Below, one piece after another: positions 30,974 through 40,093 of a stretch of DNA of 64,000 nucleotides. The notes below the pieces were generated by a model, which was given only the letters and a program-made list of their open reading frames with translations, had not been told where the DNA came from and did no database searches. Numbering within the stretch: the stretch's first letter is position 1; every line of letters begins with the position of its first letter. A program made the position numbers and the translations under genes. Origin of the DNA: Flectonema sp. DT1601 (taxonomy: Eukaryota > Euglenozoa > Diplonemea > Diplonemida > Diplonemidae); NCBI GenBank assembly GCA_964019425.1, contig OZ025825.1, forward strand, positions 627,001 to 691,000, read 5' to 3'.

Positions 30974-32764
30974 ATGAACCCCGCAAACGGAGAGTTAGTG
31001 CCAGCAAAGCAGGTTGGGTACCTTCAAACCCGGACGAGTGGACTTATAAAGAGCTGGAAGAACAGATGGTATGAACTACGAGGAGGTAATTTATATTACT
31101 TTAAGCAATCACCACAAGCTGATGGAAAACCCTCTGGTCGAATACCAATGGATGGAACCGATTTGGAAGTTGATGCTCCTCCGAACCCGAAATGTAGATT
31201 CGCTCTTCTCTGTCACACAGCTGGTCGACGTTATGAACTACAAGCTGAAGACGTTAGAAATCTTGAATTATGGGTTAATCACTTAACTGAAGCAACCAGT
31301 GATTCCAGTGGAAGTAAAAAAGATAGAAGCAAACCTGTCTATACTGCATTAGCGAATTTAAAATTATTTGACAAACAAGAAGAAGTAAAGCGTAAACCAA
31401 TCTCAATTGATGACTTCGAATTAATGAGCCTTTTGGGTAAAGGTTCCTATGGACGAGTACTTAAGGTACGTAAAAAGGCAACAGGTGAATTACATGCTCT
31501 CAAGATTATGAGAAAGGATGCCATCACAAAACCAAAAGAAGTGATGTCAGAGAGGGCGGTGTTACAGATCGTCGATCATCCTTTCGTTGTTAAGTTGATA
31601 AACGCATTTCAAATTCCCTCAAAACTATTTCTGGTGTTAACATACCTCCCTGGTGGTGATATGAAACACCATCTAAAACAAGGTACTCTCTTCCCTGAAG
31701 AGAAGTCTCGATTCTATGCTTCAGGGATTATTTTAGCTCTCGCTCACCTTCATGATAATTCAATTATTTATAGGTATGACTGTTGTATAAGTTTTAAAAA
31801 AAAAAAAAAAAAAAAAAAGACACCAACAGCAACAACAACAACAACAACAACAACACAGAGATCTTAAACCTGAGAATATAGTTCTTGATCAGACGGGTTA
31901 TCCAGTGTTGACTGATATGGGACTAGCGAGAGAACTGACCTTCGATCCCATGGCATACACCTTTTGTGGAACTCCTCTATACGTAGCCCCAGAAGTGTTG
32001 AAAAACAGAGGTTACACTAAGGCAGTTGATTGGTGGTCCTATGGAATAATTTTGTATGAAATGCTCTGCGGTATTACTCCGTTTGCTGCGAAGACAGCTC
32101 AGGCTGTATTTCAGCTTATAATGCAAAAGAACCCAGTTATTCCGGATGTGTTATCACCTAATGCTAGAAACTTACTAGCAAGACTTCTACTAAAATCACC
32201 TACTGAAAGATTAAGTGATCCGGCTCAAATAAAATCACATCCTTTCTTTGCTGGTGTTGATTGGAGTAAACTACTAAAACGAAAATATGCAGTTCCTGGA
32301 GGGGCTCTCACAAGACAACGTTCAACGAGTGAGAAACTTGAGCCACACCAGGTATGTTACGAACTATTTGCAAATTTAATATAAATCTGGTAAATTTAAA
32401 ATGTTTTTTATAAAATAATATCAAAACAGGTTCAGGCCTTGCTTGATGAAATCAAGAACGACCAAGCTGGTTCCCGTTACAGTCCGGATACTTTCCAGGT
32501 ATGATACCTTTTATTGTTTTTTTTCCCCCCCTCTCCATTTTTAATAAGTATTGTAAGAGCGAAAAAGCATGTTAGACAGCCTCTTCTGGCATTAACGGTT
32601 CACGGATTTCGTGACGCAAGTCAATGCTGTTCGTTTTTTTTTTTTTGTACTCATATTTTGTATAAATCCCAAGCAATTAAAACACAAAACAGGGATTCAC
32701 ATTTCATGGTGACGGTTCTGATCAGGCACCAGCATCACCTGGGCACATAAGAAACAGCAAATAA
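30974..32764 (+). CDS. AKT/PKB-like AGC kinase with PH domain (4 exons)
   Basis: Exons 30974-31773, 31859-32351, 32430-32498 and 32693-32764 give 477 residues, the same size as animal AKT (480). The PH domain is at about 11-107, with the phosphoinositide pattern KSWKNRWYEL. The kinase domain, about 147-400, has the Gly loop GKGSYGRV, the lysine in ALKIM, YRDLKPEN rebuilt across intron 1, and the activation loop AYTFCGTPLYVAPE with the PDK1-type threonine. The C-terminal hydrophobic motif FQGFTF (FxxFTF) is split between exons 3 and 4, which confirms both exons. One oddity is DMG in place of the usual DFG at the start of the activation loop. It is likely a phosphoinositide-dependent growth or nutrient kinase. 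Introns are phase 2, 0 and 0. Confidence 0.9.
31824..31858 (+). repeat. (CAA)n tract at the 3' end of intron 1 of the AKT-like gene
   Basis: CAACAG, then eight CAA units (31830-31853), then the acceptor CACAG at 31854-31858, preceded by a long A-run from about 31797. No pyrimidine tract is present before the acceptor. The earlier CAG at 31827-31829 is not used in the model. Confidence 0.8.
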
Positions 32765-35700
32765 CATAGTAAACGACAACTATGGGTCGTTATCTTCGAT
32801 TTGTGTATTTAATAATGGACATGTGAAAAAAAAAGAGCTTTTCAACATTTGTCCTTTGTCTGTATTGTAAGATTTCAGTCATTAGTGCTTGTATAATCTT
32901 GTAGTTAGGCACTGACGTGCTATTGCAAGAAACGAACCCTTGCTGTGTGACACGTCCTTTTTTTTTTTTTTTTTTTTTTTTTTTTGACATAAGTTATTAG
33001 GGAAACATTATTAATGGAGACCCAGATAACCTATCACGGTAAATACGGAGAACTGAAAAAAAAAAAAAGAAAAAAAAAAAAAAAAAAAGAAGGAGGAATA
33101 ATTATTATTCAACTGACACTAATACACACATAAATTGTTTTGTTTTTCGTACAACGAAACTGGCAAAAAAAAAAAAGAAAAAAAAAATTAAGTCAGTTCT
33201 GAAATGGTTAGCTCACTCTCTTTAGGTAAATACAACCTCAACTTCAACAAACAAACATCAACACATTTCTTTTTTCTTTTTATACTATGAACAAACTTCC
33301 CGCTACTCAGCAGTAGATTTCTGTAGGAAAACCTTTTTTTTTTTTTTCCCCATAAATCTCGTTTCTGCTCTTGGGTTCTGGCCTATACCTCTGCTTTGGT
33401 TTTATCTCGGCAAAGCGAAAAAAAGCTTGTGGTTTTCCTACCGCGGCGGAATTGCTTTATTGCCGCACTGATAGTCGCGAGCTAGCGGATGGCGGATACG
33501 AAGAAAAAAAAAAAAAAAAAAAAAAAACGAACTATTTTCCCTCCCGTCTCGAAAAAAAAAAAAAAAAAATAAAATTAAATGGGGGGGGGAGGAAAGGAAA
33601 GAAGGAACCATTAAAGGTCGGACCCGATACCCGTAGATCAAAACAAGTTGAGTCGGCTGTAACCTCACACCAGAAAATGGAATTTTTGAGAAAGAGCTTA
33701 TTTTGTGCCTTGACACTTGTGCTTGATTGATACAGGCAATCATGAAGGACTAATGTTCTACTGTGAAACACCCGATAATGATGTTTGGGGTTTACCTTCG
33801 TAGAAGTGCATTCCCTGCACGTACGAACATGATGTACGGTACCACTAATCAGAGAAACGTACGCGCCCTTGCAATGGTCGTATCTCGTGAACGAGAAAAC
33901 CAGCAAGGTGCGTATGATTTGTACTACGCGAGCAAATCCTTTTCTGTTTTTTATTATTATTATTATTTTATTTATTTTTTTTTTTCCCTTCATACATGTT
34001 GACTGGGATCACCCAAATGCAGCTTCAAGGTGCTGTCGTACCTTTCTGGGTATTCGTCTGCGGTTTGCTTATATAACCCAACCCGTATGACCCGCAGGGC
34101 TGCTAAAGATGTGAAATGCTCTGTTTTTTTTTTTTCCTTCTTGAGTCTATTCTAGTCAAGCGTCTCATACATTAGTTTTGATACAATGCATTATATTTAT
34201 ATCACTGTAAGTATGCTCATAATAGTTATTCATTCCGAACATTTTTTTTTTTTTTTTTTTGTTTTTTCAAAAAAACAACTTCGATAACGCCGTGAACAAC
34301 TCAACGACGTGAAAGCGCCGTGAGGAAGGAGAAAAAAAAAAAAAAAAAAGAATCGGCAAACTTCACTTTTTACTTACTAACTCACACTTTTATTTTGTTT
34401 GTGCGCAACCGGTAGAAAATCCTAATAAAGGAATAGGTAGTTACGCTGCCACAATTCTCTTTCTACCGAACAATGGGTTTGTAGGTACAAAAAAAAAAAG
34501 AAAAAAACAATAAAATAAAAAAAAAAATAAACTCTTACAATAGCTCCTGTCTGGAGCTCACCAGACGATCACGACTATTTTTTTTGCAGTGTTCTTATTC
34601 TTATTTATAATTATTATTATTATTTATTATTATAATTTATTTATTTATTTATTTTTTTTTTTTGACAGTCATAAATGACATTATTTCGTTACTGTTTTTC
34701 CATTTTTTGTTACAAAGACTTGATTGCTGCTGTTTTTCTATGAATGCTGAGCGTTTACTCATTCTTCAGTACGTAATCCGATCGTTCTTTTTTTTTTTTT
34801 TTTTTTTTTTTTCTTCTCATATATGATTTCTGTTTATATTTATTTTATTTTTTTTTCATTCTCGATCTACGGTGGAAGTGTTGTTCGACTTCAAAAAAAA
34901 AAAAAAAAATCGAGAGCGTCCATTCAAACATCACTGTAAAGGTAAAAAATAAATTGTCTGAGAGACTCGTTAAGATCGACATGAGCTTAAAACAGATTCG
35001 TTGTAATATCTCAACCATTATAAAGGTGACGACAACATGTGATCAACAGATCGAAAATGGTCCTGGCCAGACGAAAGCTTTACTTTTGCAGTTTTTATGT
35101 TTTTTTTTTTCTTTTTAAAGTTGACATTAATGTTATTATTATTCGATTTTGTCTACTCCACTTTCCTTTCACTGTGACTCCTGTCCCCCTAACTGCGTTG
35201 TTACCGCAGAGAAACAAAAAAAAAAAAAAAAAGGAAAACAAAATTTTTTCCGTGAGAGCTTTCAACAAAATTCCTGTAAGGCCTGGGGCTCTGGTCTTTT
35301 TTTTTCATCCAAAAAAAAACAAAAAAAAAAAAAAAACAATAATAATAATATAATAATTGTTTTAGCTTTCTCCTGCTCCACGTCTTCCCCTTTTTTAATT
35401 TTGCTGTTTATGTAGGAAAAAGAAATATGCATTTAATGACCCTGTCTGCAATTTTTTTTCCTGTTGCAGGAAAGGGGAAAAAAAAAAAAAAAAAAAAAAA
35501 AGACTTGTGCTCTATTAATGGTGGTAATAGAGCCCTGCTATTAGGCTCCTTCATTGGGGCTGAACGCTTTTTACAAATGAGATTAGATATCTTTGTGGAA
35601 CATGCATATATTTTTATTTCTGTTCATGCGCCAAATTTCGTGGCGTATTTGTTTTTTGCTACTGGGATGATAGTGGGGGGGAGGGAGGAGGGGAAAAAAA

Positions 35701-37241
35701 AAAAAAAACTTTTTTTTTTTAACAAAGTTGCTACGCCATTATTAACTGCATGCTGCGTGCTTTTTAATTACTGCTATCTATGGCGGTCTTTTCTTTCTTT
35801 AGCTGAGAATATTCTTCTTATATAATATTCTTGTTATGTAATTTTTCTATTAAAGATTTTTTTATTGAGATAAATTTTAATATTGCTGAATCCAAAAAAA
35901 ACAAAATATATGACGCGGTGCAGAAACCCCCTCAGTAACATTAATGTATCATAAATAACGTTTATTTTAGCTAGGATATTTATTTCTTCATAAACATAAC
36001 TCAAATATTTCATCCCCTGTAATTTTTTTCAGGCTATCCCGAGTTGAGAACCTAACATCCAATCGGAGCTCTCCACCCTAAGAAAATATTATCCAAAAAA
36101 CCCAAATCCGGTACTGGTGCATCCTCTAACTGGCTACCAGTTCAAAATTCCATCTTGTTGACTGTTTCTAGTGAACGGTACTGTGCGTATGAGATGGTGT
36201 CTTTTAGAATGGAGTTATCGTAGACTGGGGCTACGAGGTCAGCGTGTTTTCAACAGTAACTGCCTCTCCTCTTCTTGTTGATTCACAGAGGAGTTTTATA
36301 CTGCGATATTACAAGAGGCTATCAAGTTCATCTCGAACCTGATTTATCATATCAGTCGTTACGACTAATGTGAGTGACCACCAACAGCTACCTTGTCCTT
36401 GTTCTTCCACAATTCCTTTCCTACTTCTATCCCAGTCTCGTTCACTTCTGCTATCCCCAGCCACTAGAATATAGATCCCGTAGCAGCGCTCATGGTGCAC
36501 TTATTGTGAGCAGCATTGCTCGACCCGTGGGCACCGGATTCGGGTTTTGGTTATTATTTTTGTGGGGTGGTGGGCTCGGATTTTGTTAAGTGCCCACAGG
36601 ATAGCCTGGTAGTAATTTGGGGTAGGGTTTCTGCAGACCCTCAAAAATATTTTTTTTCTCTTTTTTTTGCACTCTGATTACTTTTTGTTTGTGCACGGCA
36701 ATCGAAAGAATCAGAAAAAAAAACAAAGAAAAAGAACGAAGAAAAAAAAAAAAAAAAAAAAAAAAGAATGTTCTCTTTTTTTTTTTTTTGTTTTGCACAT
36801 TGAATGCTGGCTTTGAAAAAAAAATAACTAAAAAAAAAAAACTACAGAGGAAATTGACAATACAGAACAATAAAACAAAAAACAAAAAGAAAGGCATCGA
36901 ACTGGAAATGTCTTAATATATTTCACTTATTGCTGTGCTAACCCAGAGCTTGCGAAAAAATCGAGAAGAGTTTTAAAAAAAAAAAAAAAAAAAAAGATGG
37001 AAGAAACAGCAGTCTAATAAAAAAATGAAACAATCAAAATTTTTATTAAACAGGCTGAGACCAAACACGCCTGCTCAATTGCATACCCGAAAACCCAGAG
37101 CGCAGTCAATATTTTAGATTCGTCTACTTCACAACATCACCACATTTATTTACAGGATAATACTAATGAACTTCACTGCCATTGACACCCTAATATTTCA
37201 TTTCAATGATTTTATTTTACATTCATTTCAGACGCACAACA
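32765..37241. other. Gene-poor 4.5-kb region
   Basis: No open frame of protein-like composition on either strand. It is packed with long A and T runs, for instance near 32957-32985, 33060-33090, 33502-33527, 34241-34260, 34789-34812, 35475-35500 and 36741-36765. Locally more complex blocks lie at about 33370-33480, 33610-33930 and 36030-36600, and these are where RNA genes would be sought. I saw no tRNA B-box and no snRNA I can name. It ends with the acceptor CATTTCAG at 37231. Confidence 0.5.
37208..37231 (+). other. Predicted spliced-leader trans-splice acceptor
   Basis: T-rich stretch ending CATTCATTTCAG at 37231, ten bases before the AUG at 37242. The upstream in-frame AUG at 37206 would be removed, giving a protein that begins directly with a mitochondrial-type presequence. 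Confidence 0.55.
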
Positions 37242-39095
37242 ATGAGGAGGGCACTCGGTAGGCAACTCCGCAACGCTGCGACCTTCGTTGTCCCAGAAGA
37301 CAAGGCGTTTGTAGGTCAATCAACTGTTGGCTATCCTAATAATGGTGAGGATAAGTTGATGTGGCAGTTGGAAGGCAATTCATTTCCTGGCCATGAGTTT
37401 GCTTTTAATGTTCCTGACCCAGAAGATCCAATCACAGGTCAGAAAGTTGATTGCGGAGATTCTAATTTTATTGGAATGGCAGCTGAACCTGATCACCAAA
37501 CAGAAGTTCACAAACTAATTTATGATCTCAGAAAGAATCCTCCACTCGACTTTGGACTCGGCGCAACAAGAAGCGGTACTTACAGCAATGGAACCCCTTG
37601 GGCATTTGCTGGAGGTGCCTTAGATCCGACTCTCAGAAGTGGCGCTATTCAAAATGGAATAACAAATCAATACGCTGCTTACATAAACGAATCAACCACA
37701 GGTATCATAAAGTCTGCTGGTGGACAAAATGAACTGAAGGTAAACCTTACGGATAAGAGCAGTAATAAAACGAGGATCTTGCAGGTACAACTGTCAGAAT
37801 CTGGACAAGCAGAAGGAAGAAATGAACTTCCTCCTATCACAGAAGGTGAAATGACGAGTGAAATACAAGCAGGGAGACTGGAATCAGAAATAAAATATCA
37901 TTTGAGTACTGCAGGAGCAGCTTATCACATTGAAGGAACTTCTGGATCTACTCGCAATGACGAAGTAAGATCTCAAGTATGGACTGATAACGCAGCACAC
38001 GCCTTGTTCTGGAATTCATTATTGTCTCCACTCCCAAGTAGAGACTTCCATACGATGAGGAACGGTTCTGCTCCGATTAAGATCTTTCATGCTCCGGGAT
38101 ATCAATTCGAAGCCGAACGCGTTATCGAGGAATTCGGAGGACCAAAGAAGTCTGACCTCGGACTCGAACATAACAAATTTGTCGTCGTCGATCCTCACAG
38201 CAAACCCGCAACCGCACTAATTGCTGGAGACTTATCACTCGAAACAGCTCGTAATACACTCGCTTACCTTAATAGTGTGTTGTTGTTTGAGGAATTAGAT
38301 ATTCTAACTATTCCTGGTGATGCTGTCTATGAGAATGGTAACGTTAAAATCTTTATTGGTGCTGATGAGGGGATCAGAGATTCACCGAACTTATTTGGTG
38401 CTCATCACTTAACACTTTCAAGTGATGGAGTTGGTAAGATGTGGGATGCTACAACTCATGCAGCAGGAAGCACTTCTTATGATAATTGTTTAACAACTAC
38501 AGACGGAGCTGTTACTCAGACTACAAGAACATTATGTAGACGTGTTGGGGATTCAACGTCAACTAGGAAGTCTCGTTGTTTACATTCTGATACTCAACAA
38601 CCATTTGTATCGAAAACATACAACACTACTTCAAATGGAGGACTTAAACTTGGTGAGCCATTCACTCCTCACAGCAATACAATTCCTATTAACGTTCCTC
38701 TTTCTAAAGCAAGTCTTGTTTTCGTTGATTCAGCAGCCACTGGAACTACCCTAACAGCTGAGGAAGCCGGTAAAAGATATGTTACTGCTGTTCGTGGGAC
38801 AGGTTACATGTTTGGAACTGATGGTTTGAATATATTTTTTTTTTTTATAAATTTTTTTATTAAGAGTGAATAAGACTTAACAATAACCCAAAACACAGAG
38901 GAACTGCTGGGATCATTTTTGAGATGTCTCGAGAACGGACTGAAGTGTACCGTCGAAGGAAAATCTGCTACTCCTTCTGCTGCAAAGACCGAAGTAAAAC
39001 TTGTCGATAAAGTGCAAACCCCAACGCCAGCAAAGGATTCCGAGGCCACGGAGAAGGTTACAAAAACATCGACAAAGAAAAAGAAGAAGAAGTAA
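37242..39095 (+). CDS. PEPCK-like mitochondrial protein lacking the nucleotide-binding loop (probable pseudoenzyme; 2 exons)
   Basis: Exons 37242-38823 and 38899-39095 (phase 1) give 592 residues. The N-terminus MRRALGRQLRNAATF is a typical mitochondrial presequence. The body follows the order of ATP-dependent phosphoenolpyruvate carboxykinase: AHALFWNSLL (about 252; PEPCK YHALFMxNML), then KIFIGADEG (about 369) where PEPCK has LFFGLSGTGKTTL, SDGVGKMWDATTHAAG (about 390; PEPCK DEGVFNIEGGCYAK) and LTAEEAGKRYVTAVRGTG (about 503; PEPCK LTPEQAMYHFLSGYTAK). The GTGKTT P-loop and the GDDEH metal site are not preserved. The C-terminus is a Pro/Thr/Lys tail ending in six lysines. Catalysis as PEPCK looks impossible; a structural or regulatory role in the mitochondrion is inferred. 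The relationship rests on motif order and needs a profile search. Confidence 0.55.
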
Positions 39096-39474
39096 GTTAG
39101 CATTTCTAACAATTTTATACTCACAGAAGCTAGCACTTGGTCACCCGAGTTTACTACGGACTTGTAAAGTCAGGTGGAGGAAGGGATCGAGATGACGTTT
39201 TGTAAGTTACGTAGCGTCTATTGAGATTCCAATAAAAATGAGTTGAAGGAATAGGAAAAAAGAAAATAATAATAATAATAATAAAAAAGCACTACCACGT
39301 TATTGATCTCACGTCGTTGCTCAATTTTCACTAATACTGAAAATGAGAAAAAAAAAGGCGGGGGAAAAAAAAAAAAAAAAAAATTTAAAAAAAAAGAAAA
39401 GAAGAAATGTGTTGGAATATAAGGCAGTGTTTTTTTAGGTTTCATTTCCCATTATGTTCATGTAGTGTTTTTTT

Positions 39475-39508
<34 letters not shown>

Positions 39509-40089
39509 TACGGACGAAATCGGAAAAAGGAACGGGTTTGCGGGTTTGCGTTCAACGAAATATAAAGGCAAATCTGGATGGTTTTTTTTTTTTTTTTGAA
39601 TATTGGCAAGTGTTCGCAATCTTGTTATAACGGTTTCGTTTTAAAAAGGGAAAGCAACAAAAACAAGAGGCAACCGCCTTTTTTATTTTTATTTTATTTT
39701 TTTTTCTTGTCTAATTTTGTCCCCCCGACAATTCCGTGCTCGTTCCTCCGCTATTACGTATCTGGGAAAAAGTGTTGTATTATTAGTTTGATTTTTTTTC
39801 TTCTTTTTTTTTTTTAAATTTTCACGTGTAAAGTAACAAACAATATTATTTTCACCCCCCTCTAATCCTCCCGTAACCAAAACTGATGGATGAAGTGAAT
39901 CGGGAAGATCTTGAAATGGATTGGAACCTTCCGTACTTGACTGGCGTACTTCTTCACCATAACTGATGATAATGTTATTAAGGCTGCTTAAGTTAATTAC
40001 TGTAGTTCACTGTGTCTTTACGACATTCACTTTTTCGTTGCAGGCTTCCCATTTCAAAAAAAACAAAAAAAAAAAAAAATGAACTCACA
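39096..40089. other. Intergenic region with long T-run and dispersed repeat fragment
   Basis: A-runs near 39365-39383 and a T-run near 39478-39507, followed by a fragment of the small repeat also found near 43.7 and 44.0 kb. Acceptor TTTTTCGTTGCAG ends at 40043. No gene seen. Confidence 0.5.
39508..39572 (+). repeat. Diverged copy of a small dispersed repeat (hairpin family)
   Basis: After a long T-run: GTACGGACGAAATCGGAAA, then GTTCAACGAAATATAAAGGC. Compare GCACCGACGAAGTCGGAGA and GATCAACAAAATATAAGGC in the copy at 43969-44097. The middle is shortened. Confidence 0.4.
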
Positions 40090-40093
40090 ATGA
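40079..40093 (+). promoter_or_regulatory. Five-codon upstream ORF overlapping the start of the surface-protein gene
   Basis: ATG AAC TCA CAA TGA begins 36 bases after the acceptor at 40042-40043. The stop overlaps the main AUG at 40090 (ATGA). Confidence 0.45.

Noticed and set aside
33371-33993. Overlapping frames on both strands near 33.4-34.0 kb
   Set aside because: They run through homopolymers as Lys or Phe strings and have no protein character; an RNA gene remains possible but is not shown.
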